A stretch of DNA of 41,407 nucleotides from positions 1 through 41,407 of the forward strand of contig JAEUVO010000059.1 in assembly GCA_016786885.1 (NCBI GenBank). The letters are read 5' to 3'. Below, in pieces: positions 34,576 to 41,407 of the stretch. The translations under genes and the position numbers were made by a program. This stretch comes from Chitinophagaceae bacterium (lineage in GTDB: Bacteria; Bacteroidota; Bacteroidia; Chitinophagales; Chitinophagaceae). Each line of letters opens with the position of its first letter. Positions within the stretch are counted from its first letter, which is position 1. Below the pieces are notes generated by a model. It was not told the origin of the DNA. It searched no databases and saw only the letters and a list, made by a program, of their open reading frames with translations.

Positions 34576-35634
34576 TTGAACAAAGGGTTTACGATATTAT
34601 TATTTTTTATATGTATCGGCAGTGATGCACAGGTTCTGGGTGGCAATTCTGTGTTTAACTTTTTACGGCTTTCCAATACTCCGCAATTAACATCCCTGGG
34701 AAGTGTGAATATTTCTCAACCTACTGATGATGTTGGGATGGGCTTTAATAATCCTGCGTTACTGAAAGCATCAATGCATTCTCAGATGAACGCTGTGTTC
34801 AATAATTTTTATGGAGGTATCAAAGTCTTTCACTTATCAATGGGCTATCGCAGTGAAAAATTGAATACTAATTTTCTATGGGGCCTGAACTATTTCAATT
34901 ATGGAAGTACTGCCGAAACGGATGCCGGAGGGAATATATTGGGAAAATTCAGGCCGGTGGATTGGGTGATGCAAGTAGCAGCGTCCCGTAGCTATTTAGA
35001 AAAATGGAATTACGGGGTAACATTGAAGTTTATTAGTTCAAACTATGGACAATACCGGTCCAATGGTATTGCAACTGATATCGGCGTTTTATTTACTGAT
35101 ACTGCAAAACTGTTTTCAGCTTCAGTGGTGATCAAAAATCTTGGTTTCCAACTAAAAAAGTATAATGCGGAACAGGAAGAATTGCCTTTTGACCTGCAGG
35201 CCGGAATCACAACAAGATTAGCAAAAGCACCGTTTGGGTTTTCGCTAACAGCACAACGATTGCACCAGTTCGATATTTTGTACAATGACACCATCTTCAA
35301 TAATGAGAATGGTTATGCAAACACCAATGCTGGTAAGTTTTCGTTTGGTAAATTGCTCAGCCATCTTGTTCTTTCAACAACTATTTATGTTGGGGATAAA
35401 GTAGAAGTACAGGCCGGATATAATTTTCTCAGGAGAAAAGAACTTAATATAGGCAATGCAGGTAATGGGATGAACGGATTTTCTATAGGAGCAGGGGTGA
35501 TGCTTGGCAAACTAAACATTCGTTATGCCAGGGCTTATTATCAAAGTAATACTGCTTTTAATCAATTTGGGTTAAATATGAAACTGAACCAGTATTTTGG
35601 GTTGGGAAAATTTGGTGAAAGAATCGGCTGGTAA
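34576..35634 (+). CDS. porQ: Type IX secretion system protein PorQ
   Basis: 352 residues from a TTG at 34576, which gives the signal peptide (M)NKGFTILLFFICIGSDAQ. No ATG is available in frame at this position, and longer versions would run through the lon terminator. The mature part is a PorV/PorQ-like outer-membrane barrel. It opens with VLGGNSVFNFLRLSNTPQLTSLGSVNIS and DDVGMGFNNPALL, which are typical of PorQ, and ends in a run of strands. PorQ takes part in T9SS cargo handling at the outer membrane, which fits the T9SS-sorted PKD protein in the same window. It is convergent with the PIG-L gene, with two bases between the stop codons. Confidence 0.85.
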   Translation: MNKGFTILLFFICIGSDAQVLGGNSVFNFLRLSNTPQLTSLGSVNISQPTDDVGMGFNNPALLKASMHSQMNAVFNNFYGGIKVFHLSMGYRSEKLNTNFLWGLNYFNYGSTAETDAGGNILGKFRPVDWVMQVAASRSYLEKWNYGVTLKFISSNYGQYRSNGIATDIGVLFTDTAKLFSASVVIKNLGFQLKKYNAEQEELPFDLQAGITTRLAKAPFGFSLTAQRLHQFDILYNDTIFNNENGYANTNAGKFSFGKLLSHLVLSTTIYVGDKVEVQAGYNFLRRKELNIGNAGNGMNGFSIGAGVMLGKLNIRYARAYYQSNTAFNQFGLNMKLNQYFGLGKFGERIGW

Positions 35635-35636
35635 AC

Positions 35637-36269
35637 CTAGCTGATCAGTTTATAAAGCTCGAAAGCCTCAGCATATGCACTATTACACTGTACTCCTCTT
35701 ACCTTGGCCAGCGACCGGATAAAATCTTCCTGCATATAATTACGATGGGCCTGTGATTGGTATTCTTTCAGTGCTTCTGTTTTTTTTGTCAGATCACTTT
35801 CACTCAAACGGATAAAAAAGTTGGTATGAAAACTGTAATTATTCCAGGGCAATTCATAACCGGCAAAGGTTGTATTCTTAAAAGCTCTCAATCCTTCCTG
35901 GTGAATAACCTGGTGATCCTGGTGCACATCAGAAGTGGCAGGCAATAAGACCATATCCGGGGTGATCTTTTTATTTAATAGCAACAATTCTTCCAGTATC
36001 TGTTGTCTTGATTGGGGAAGTTCTCTTACTTCATAATTAAAAAGTACGAGATTAGCGGGTTTAATTCCCAGTACACTTGTTGCCTTTCTGCATTCCTTTT
36101 CCAGGGTATCTGCTGCCAGGCCAGCAGGTAATGATTTTGAGCAAAGACAAAAAGCCGCATAAAAAACTTCTCTCCCTTCAGCACAAAATTTGGCTATGGT
36201 GCCGCCACAGCCCAATTCACCATCATCAGTATGTGGTGCCAGTATTAGTATTTTTTGTGGATTGAACAT
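35637..36269 (-). CDS. PIG-L (LmbE-like) deacetylase
   Basis: 210 residues, cytoplasmic. The zinc-binding signature PHTDDGELGCGG (residues 12-23) and the second ligand region DVHQDHQVIHQEG are intact. The family removes acetyl groups from N-acetylglucosamine-containing lipids or small molecules. It is the last gene of the minus-strand cluster with the NoeA-like methyltransferase and the two phosphatase-superfamily membrane proteins. A role in modifying a cell-envelope glycolipid is therefore plausible but not shown. Confidence 0.92.
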   Translation of the reverse strand: MFNPQKILILAPHTDDGELGCGGTIAKFCAEGREVFYAAFCLCSKSLPAGLAADTLEKECRKATSVLGIKPANLVLFNYEVRELPQSRQQILEELLLLNKKITPDMVLLPATSDVHQDHQVIHQEGLRAFKNTTFAGYELPWNNYSFHTNFFIRLSESDLTKKTEALKEYQSQAHRNYMQEDFIRSLAKVRGVQCNSAYAEAFELYKLIS

Positions 36270-36314
36270 AAAAGTCAGTAAAAATAATCTTTATAAATGG
36301 CCTTTCAAATTGTA

Positions 36315-37784
36315 TTAATCAATTAAATAACTGCTGGAATCTTTGAGGTAGGGCAATTGCTGCCTGAACTCTGTATTTAGGATTGTTCTGAAAATATTAA
36401 CGGAAGATAAGCTGTCGTAAAACCTTGTATAATTATCGGATGGCAGATGAACAGCTGTCAGATTCAGAAAATGATATTTTGTATCAACTGGTTGAGTAAA
36501 ATGACGAAAACCATGGTCTCCCATTATAATGATGATGGGTGGCCTTTCTGATGATTTCAAAATATGATCAACCAATGACATGATCTGCGTATTGGTATAT
36601 TGGAGGTATTCTATGTAGGTGGCTTTATTTGTCTGGTTACCTTCAGTTAGTTCTTCAAATGGTCTTTCTTTCCCGTTCTGGTCAAAGTAATAAGGATAGT
36701 GTGGCATCATCAGGTGTGTGTATACAAATTTTGGCTGTACAGATTTTTTTTCTGCCAATCTCATGGTGAGGGTATAAATATTTTCATTATTGTTTTTATT
36801 GTAATAGGTAAGGGTTTTCAGGTTGCTTTTCGATTTCCACCGGGTAATCAGGTTAAACCGGATCTCTTTATCAAAACGGCTCAGCAGTGTTTGTGAAGTG
36901 ATCAGCCGGGTTTTGGCAGGTAAAAATGTCTCTCTTGTTCGGGCAGGTTGGCCTTCAAAATCAAAAACGGAGTAGTTATAGAATGAATAATTATGATGTT
37001 TTAGAAATTGCAGCAGTTGATTATCCCTGATGGTTTCATAGCAGTAGGTAAGATCTTTCTTTCCCCGTTCTCTTCCCTGCAGATCCAGGTAATTCATATT
37101 CAGGATTGATGCAACTGAAAAGGGGGTGTAATTATAATTGCTGAAACTTTGGGGAATAGTGTGAAATTTTCTCTTTTCCAGCTCTGCAGTAAAATTGTTA
37201 TTATCAAAAACAAAAAGGTCTTTGAGTGCTGTATTACCGGCATACTCATCCATTAGGATGAAATAGATATCCGGCTTTGAGCATGAATCACATGCATCGA
37301 AAATTGCAGGAAGGGAGGACTGACTATTTCTTTTGGTTAGTGATTTACTTAGTAATATGCCAGAATCAATCAATATTAGCAATAACAGGAAAGTGTTTAA
37401 AAACCGGGTGACCTTAACCGGTTCTTTTTTTATTTTTTTTAAAATAACTGCAAGGACAATGAGCAGTGAAAAGAAGAGTGGAATAACGAATGTATGCTTA
37501 CTGACGAATGAAGCAGGAAATACATTTCTCAAAAAATCATGCATGCTTCCAAAAAAGAAGTGAAGTGCCATAATCCCCAGGGCCAGCAGGTTAGCTTTTG
37601 TAAAATTTTTGTAAAGTAACCAGGCGGTAAAAGAAAGTAAAACTGCAGCCCCAATATAGGTTGCAGTCAGTAACAAGGCATCTTTCACAGGCACAAAATC
37701 AAAATTTTCGGTAAACCCATGCAATACAAAAAAGAATGGTAACAGGTAGAGAAAAACAGGTTTATTTTTTATGATATTCAGCAT
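36315..37784 (-). CDS. Membrane-bound alkaline-phosphatase-superfamily (sulfatase-like) enzyme, paralogue B
   Basis: 489 residues. Four or five membrane segments in the first ~150 residues precede a soluble sulfatase-fold domain. Putative metal and catalytic residues: Asp172 and Asp179-Glu180 in PDIYFILMDEYAGN, Thr220 (nucleophile candidate) in NYNYTPFSVASILNM, His362 in HLMMPHYPYYF and Asp423-His424 in IMGDHGFRH. The order resembles lipoteichoic-acid synthase and phosphoethanolamine-transferase relatives, which move phospho-groups between lipids or glycans. A CDSC motif precedes the first ligand. It is a tandem paralogue of the gene at 37814-39295, and key residues align at the same positions. 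Confidence 0.85.
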   Translation of the reverse strand: MLNIIKNKPVFLYLLPFFFVLHGFTENFDFVPVKDALLLTATYIGAAVLLSFTAWLLYKNFTKANLLALGIMALHFFFGSMHDFLRNVFPASFVSKHTFVIPLFFSLLIVLAVILKKIKKEPVKVTRFLNTFLLLLILIDSGILLSKSLTKRNSQSSLPAIFDACDSCSKPDIYFILMDEYAGNTALKDLFVFDNNNFTAELEKRKFHTIPQSFSNYNYTPFSVASILNMNYLDLQGRERGKKDLTYCYETIRDNQLLQFLKHHNYSFYNYSVFDFEGQPARTRETFLPAKTRLITSQTLLSRFDKEIRFNLITRWKSKSNLKTLTYYNKNNNENIYTLTMRLAEKKSVQPKFVYTHLMMPHYPYYFDQNGKERPFEELTEGNQTNKATYIEYLQYTNTQIMSLVDHILKSSERPPIIIIMGDHGFRHFTQPVDTKYHFLNLTAVHLPSDNYTRFYDSLSSVNIFRTILNTEFRQQLPYLKDSSSYLID

Positions 37785-37813
37785 GCTTCTTAGTGTCCTG
37801 CCCCGGTGATTAT

Positions 37814-39295
37814 TTACTTCTCATATTCATTAGAAATAAAGACAGTTGAATCTTTTAACATCGGAAACTGTTGCCTGAATGAAGTATTCAATACCACCCT
37901 GAACTGGTTTACCAATGATATATTACTGTAAAAACCTGCATAATTTCTATCTGGCAGCAGAACAGCATTAAAGTTATTATATACTTCCGATATGGAAGAG
38001 GGGTTTTTCGTTTGCCTGAATCCATGATCACTGATGAAGACAATTATTGGGGGGAGTGGCGAATTTTTTATGATATGATCAATGAGCCCGACGAACTTGG
38101 TATTGCAAAATTGCAGGTACTGGATATATCTCTCCCTGTCAGCATTGTACTGCTCCAGGTTTTGCCAGTCATAGGGTAATCCTTCTTTATTAAAATAATA
38201 GGGGTAGTGGGGCATCATCAGGTGCGTATAGACAAATTTTGATCTCCCTTTTTTCTGTGACGCAATCTCTGTGGTAAGGGAAATGATTTTTTCATTATTC
38301 TTCAGGTCCTTCAGATTTATTTTTTTCAGAAACTTCTTAAGGTTTAAGGAATGTACCAGGTGATAGCCCAATTCCTCTTCTATACGGTTCAGCAATGTTT
38401 GGGAAGTGATAAAACTGGTTGTAGAGGGTATAAAAGTTTCGTCTGTAACAGCCGCTTGTTGGCTGAACCTGAAAATAGAGTTGTTGTGTATCGCATATCC
38501 ATGTCCCTTAAAGAACCGGGCTACCCGGTTTTCGTTGATCAGCTCATAGCATTGTTGCACATCTTTTTTAACCCGGTGATTGCCTTTAATATCGCTCAGG
38601 TAATCCATATTGAGCAAAGAAGCCACCGAAAAAGGGGTTGAATTATAATTTGACGAACTGTTTTGTACTATAACAAATCCTCTTTCTTGCAGGGCATCAA
38701 TGAATGAAGTGTTTTGAAATCCAAAATTTTTGCCAAGGGTCTCATTGCCGGCATATTCATCTGCTACAATTAAATAGACATCAGGTCTGGGGCAATCGGC
38801 ACAAAAGGAAGAATTAAAATTTCCACTTAATAATTTTTTTTGCTGCTGTTTTTTGATTGTAAAAAATAATAGTGGTATTTCAATAACAAGGAGTATAGTA
38901 AGCAGTGCAGTGAGGTAGAAAGAAATTCTTGTAAGCTGCCAGTCTTTTCGTTTTAGCAGGTAAAAGAAAAAAATGATCAATAGTATAAGAACCGGCAAGA
39001 TAAAACTGTAGCGGGGTATGAAAGAGCCTGTGAAGATATTTCTTAGAAAATCATGTGCAGATCCGAAAAAAAAGTGAACAGAAAGCAGGATAAAGGTTCC
39101 AAATGCTGCCTTGCCTGATTTTTTAAAGAGCCATAATAAAAGAAAAAAAATGATCAGCGATGCAAATGTGTACACTAATAATAGCTGCAGAATATCCATA
39201 ACGGGTACAACAGGGTAATGCTGCCTGTAACCGTTGAAAACAAAGAATAACGGCAGTAACAGAAAATAAAATGATTTTATTCTTTTACAGGTCAT
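37814..39295 (-). CDS. Membrane-bound alkaline-phosphatase-superfamily (sulfatase-like) enzyme, paralogue A
   Basis: 493 residues with the same plan as paralogue B: hydrophobic N-terminal ~150 residues, then a sulfatase-like domain. Aligned key residues are Asp172 and Asp179-Glu180 in PDVYLIVADEYAGN, Thr220 in NYNSTPFSVASLLNM, His363 in HLMMPHYPYYF and Asp423-His424 in FISDHGFRQ. A CADC motif precedes the first ligand. The start codon overlaps the stop of the NoeA-like gene by one base (TGATG), which indicates translational coupling. The substrate is unknown; two retained copies suggest two substrates or two positions on one envelope polymer. Confidence 0.85.
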   Translation of the reverse strand: MTCKRIKSFYFLLLPLFFVFNGYRQHYPVVPVMDILQLLLVYTFASLIIFFLLLWLFKKSGKAAFGTFILLSVHFFFGSAHDFLRNIFTGSFIPRYSFILPVLILLIIFFFYLLKRKDWQLTRISFYLTALLTILLVIEIPLLFFTIKKQQQKKLLSGNFNSSFCADCPRPDVYLIVADEYAGNETLGKNFGFQNTSFIDALQERGFVIVQNSSSNYNSTPFSVASLLNMDYLSDIKGNHRVKKDVQQCYELINENRVARFFKGHGYAIHNNSIFRFSQQAAVTDETFIPSTTSFITSQTLLNRIEEELGYHLVHSLNLKKFLKKINLKDLKNNEKIISLTTEIASQKKGRSKFVYTHLMMPHYPYYFNKEGLPYDWQNLEQYNADRERYIQYLQFCNTKFVGLIDHIIKNSPLPPIIVFISDHGFRQTKNPSSISEVYNNFNAVLLPDRNYAGFYSNISLVNQFRVVLNTSFRQQFPMLKDSTVFISNEYEK

Positions 39296-40677
39296 CAGTG
39301 ATGAGATCTTCTCATTAAATATAATACTCTTTCAGTGCCGGGTATAAGCTGCTTTTTACTGGTGTCAAAGTGCTGACCGAATGCATTTTCAAATTCCAAT
39401 TGTGTGTACCATTGGTATATATCCTTTTTGTTCAACAACAATTGTTTTGATTTTTCATCTGTTGCAGGAACAAATTCTATGATAAGATGCTTACAACTTT
39501 CTGCCAGTATAGAAGCGACACTGGCAAATGGTATGTTTTTACCAATACAAAGGTGATGGATCAATGCCAGGCACAACCCTAAGTCTGTGTTACTAATCCT
39601 GCTTAAAAAGGAATCTCTTTCTTTATTAGCAAGACCAATTGCAGGTGATGGATATGTAAAATCAATGATCAGGGGAATGATATGTTGAATATTGGTCTCC
39701 CTGATCGTTTTATGAAGTTTATTGACAGCCACCGGGTCGGCATCTGCAGCAATCGTATAGATACTGCGGGCCGCCAGTGGCAGGGAGAATTCGCCTTCAT
39801 TAGACCCAAAATCAATGGCGGTTTTCAATGCGGGTAGTTTTTCAACCCATGTTGCAATGATAGTTTTCTTTTGCGTGAGGTAGTCATTTCTGTTAGCCAC
39901 TTCAGCATAATAATCTCCCCATACTGTACCATTATCTTTCAGTGAAAGCGAATGGACCAGCATTTCAAGGCTCCCAAGTAAATTTATCAGCTTATTTTTT
40001 GGTACTAATAGCCCTTTTTGATCTGTTCCCTTGTTTTTCCGGGCCACTTTAGCGTGAAGATGAATATGAAGATAGGTATGAATTGACAAGCGGCTTCTCC
40101 ACGGCAAAAATCTGCTCGTTAGCTGCAGAGGTATACCCTCTGCATAGGCTAATTGCATTGCATGAAGCGACGCCCTTCCGTAGTGCATCAATAACAGAGG
40201 ACTGAGAAAGCATTCACAAAACTGCCGGTATGCGATCCAGGGAGATCCATCTTTGTATTCCTCAAATGATAATGTGTCAATAAAGATCATGGCACCCTTG
40301 TGCCATTGGATATTGAATGGGGTGGCATCTTTCAGCATCATCCCATGACCAAGCGAAGCTTTAGCGATGCGTAATGTAAGAAGGGCAGCTTCTTTTAACA
40401 TTGAAAAGGGCCATTCGTACGGGAAGGAGATGAATGGAATTTGTTCCGGCTTCAATATCTTGTATGCATTCTTGTTGAGAAAGCCGGCCGGCATCTCCTC
40501 GTGACGGATAAGCCATTTTTTTTTTGTGATTAAATCGTACAGGCCGCTTTGCAACAAAAGCTCGTAGTCTTTCCGGCCTGATTCGTTCACCTGCCTGTAT
40601 ACTTCATTTTCATATTGAAAAATGAATCCGGCCGGATCCCTGTATGAAGAAGGTAAAGGGTGGTTGCTTTCATTCAT
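39295..40677 (-). CDS. NoeA-like class I SAM-dependent methyltransferase
   Basis: 460 residues from the ATG at 40677; an upstream in-frame start at 40767 would overlap the 50-residue gene for 90 bases more. The N-terminal ~230 residues (PAGFIFQYENEVYRQVNESGRKDYELLLQSGLYDLI, HGMMLKDATPFNIQW, IFIDTLSFEEY) match the nodulation protein NoeA family. The C-terminal part has a SAM-binding region: TAIDFGSNEGEFSLPLA, TIAADADPVAVNKL and GLCLALIHHL. NoeA-type proteins are thought to modify glycolipids or host-specific signals. It overlaps the small upstream gene by 8 bases and the downstream gene by one. Confidence 0.85.
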   Translation of the reverse strand: MNESNHPLPSSYRDPAGFIFQYENEVYRQVNESGRKDYELLLQSGLYDLITKKKWLIRHEEMPAGFLNKNAYKILKPEQIPFISFPYEWPFSMLKEAALLTLRIAKASLGHGMMLKDATPFNIQWHKGAMIFIDTLSFEEYKDGSPWIAYRQFCECFLSPLLLMHYGRASLHAMQLAYAEGIPLQLTSRFLPWRSRLSIHTYLHIHLHAKVARKNKGTDQKGLLVPKNKLINLLGSLEMLVHSLSLKDNGTVWGDYYAEVANRNDYLTQKKTIIATWVEKLPALKTAIDFGSNEGEFSLPLAARSIYTIAADADPVAVNKLHKTIRETNIQHIIPLIIDFTYPSPAIGLANKERDSFLSRISNTDLGLCLALIHHLCIGKNIPFASVASILAESCKHLIIEFVPATDEKSKQLLLNKKDIYQWYTQLEFENAFGQHFDTSKKQLIPGTERVLYLMRRSHH

Positions 40678-40822
40678 CCTGCTGCTTTTTGGGAGATCGC
40701 CTGAAAAGAGACAAAATAAAAAGCTTGATGTTTTTAAAGAACATAACAATACCCAATATGGCGCCAATAATTACCTGCACAAGGTAACTGCCGCTGCCGG
40801 GGTCGATATAGAGTAATGACAT
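40670..40822 (-). CDS. Small membrane protein (50 residues) with YIDPGSGS motif
   Basis: The frame from the ATG at 40822 to the TGA at 40670 reads MSLLYIDPGSGSYLVQVI followed by a hydrophobic segment (about residues 14-42: IIGAILGIVMFF and LFILSLF) and a basic tail RRSPKKQQDE. Its start overlaps the M42 peptidase stop by one base (TGATG) and its stop lies inside the start of the NoeA-like gene (8-base overlap). These tight overlaps are strong evidence that it is translated. Short YIDPG(S/T)GS membrane proteins are known beside NoeA-like and sulfatase-like genes. It is a candidate subunit or anchor for the neighbouring enzymes; this role is inference. Confidence 0.8.
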   Translation of the reverse strand: MSLLYIDPGSGSYLVQVIIGAILGIVMFFKNIKLFILSLFRRSPKKQQDE

Positions 40823-41407
40823 CACAGGTAGCTGAGATTGGTTTTAGGTGATAAGGTCAGTAAAGTTTCGTACATCAGCTTAATAGTGTTTTCAATATCA
40901 TTCCGGTGCAACATTTCAACTGTAGTATGCATGTATCGCAGCGGGATCGATATTAACACAGACGGGCAACCATCATTTGAGTAGGCGAATGAATCAGTAT
41001 CAGTACCGGTACTCCGGCTTAATGCTCTCCATTGGACTGGAATTTTTTTATCAGCAGCTACTTTCTCTACTAAAGCCAGTAATTTATTATGCACTGCCGG
41101 GGCATAGGATAATGATGGTCCTTTACCGGTACTTACATCCCCCTCGATATTTTTACTGATCATGGGAGTGGTAGTGTCATGTGTAACATCAGTAACAATG
41201 GCTATGTCAGGTTTTATTCTGCGGGCAATCATTTCTGCACCACGTAAACCGATCTCTTCCTGCACTGCATTTACCACATAAAGCCCGAAAGGAAGTTTCT
41301 TTTTGTTCTCTTTCAATAACCTGGTTACTTCGGCTATCATAAAACCACCGATACGATTGTCAAATGCACGGCCGATATAATTGCCATTAGCCAGTTCGTC
41401 AAATCCA
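40822..41407 (-). CDS. M42 family metallopeptidase (5' partial)
   Basis: The frame is open to the window edge, so the N-terminus is missing; about 195 residues are visible. The bridging-metal motif GRAFDNRIGG, the catalytic pair Glu-Glu in VQEEIGLRGAEM, the ligand Asp in IVTDVTHD and His in YMHTTVEM fit the dinuclear aminopeptidases of family M42 (glutamyl aminopeptidase / PepA and TET type). It cleaves N-terminal residues from peptides in the cytoplasm. Its stop overlaps the start of the small membrane protein gene, so it appears to head the minus-strand cluster, although its function is probably unrelated. Confidence 0.9.
   Translation of the reverse strand, partial: GFDELANGNYIGRAFDNRIGGFMIAEVTRLLKENKKKLPFGLYVVNAVQEEIGLRGAEMIARRIKPDIAIVTDVTHDTTTPMISKNIEGDVSTGKGPSLSYAPAVHNKLLALVEKVAADKKIPVQWRALSRSTGTDTDSFAYSNDGCPSVLISIPLRYMHTTVEMLHRNDIENTIKLMYETLLTLSPKTNLSYL

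Overview
The window looks like a chromosomal segment of a Bacteroidota bacterium, most likely of the family Chitinophagaceae. The signs are a PKD-repeat surface protein with a type IX secretion (T9SS) C-terminal signal, a PorQ-like T9SS protein, DUF2911, DUF4369 and DUF5683 proteins, the gene order parA-parB-DUF5683-dapB, and promoter-like TAnnTTTG boxes. No rRNA, tRNA, transposase, integrase or CRISPR array was seen.

Layout. (1) 1-1873: the 3' part of a PKD-repeat adhesin-like gene. (2) 1982-5211: an AT-rich island of three minus-strand genes: an unknown protein, a HEPN-like protein and a double-TIR protein. They are separated by long imperfect hairpins. (3) 5310-8188: a secreted S9D-type peptidase and a small GNAT protein. 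(4) 8260-15102: a complete trpEGDCFBA operon, preceded by a 17-residue leader peptide with three consecutive Trp codons and an attenuator. (5) 15187-20476: a TlpA-like thioredoxin, a DUF2911 protein and a TPR-CHAT protein. (6) 20520-22560: a second island with DUF4365 and FRG genes around a hairpin about 93% identical to one in the first island. (7) 22691-28447: a minus-strand run parA, parB, DUF5683, dapB, TPR histidine kinase, LuxR-type regulator. (8) 28613-35634: a metallophosphoesterase, two probable outer-membrane barrel proteins, Lon protease and PorQ. (9) 35637-41407: a minus-strand, partly overlapping cluster: an M42 peptidase, a 50-residue membrane protein, a NoeA-like methyltransferase, two tandem alkaline-phosphatase-superfamily membrane enzymes and a PIG-L deacetylase.

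The most interesting system is the pair of islands. Each of the five genes is tightly enclosed by its own 10-16 bp inverted repeat. In four of the five genes this repeat ends in an AAC/GTT triplet. Between neighbouring genes lies a long hairpin, and the same hairpin is reused between unrelated genes. The arms outside each hairpin do not pair with each other. Each pairs across the adjacent gene instead. This is the arrangement expected if each gene is an excisable cassette whose circle re-forms a full attC-like stem. I therefore read the islands as integron-like cassette arrays without a local integrase (CALIN-like), with cargo that resembles anti-phage proteins (TIR, HEPN, PD-(D/E)XK, FRG). 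The repeats are visible in the sequence; the mechanism and the defence role are inference.

The second notable element is the trp attenuator. It has a Trp-rich leader peptide, a terminator, and a competing stem whose 5' arm ends at the base before the leader stop codon.
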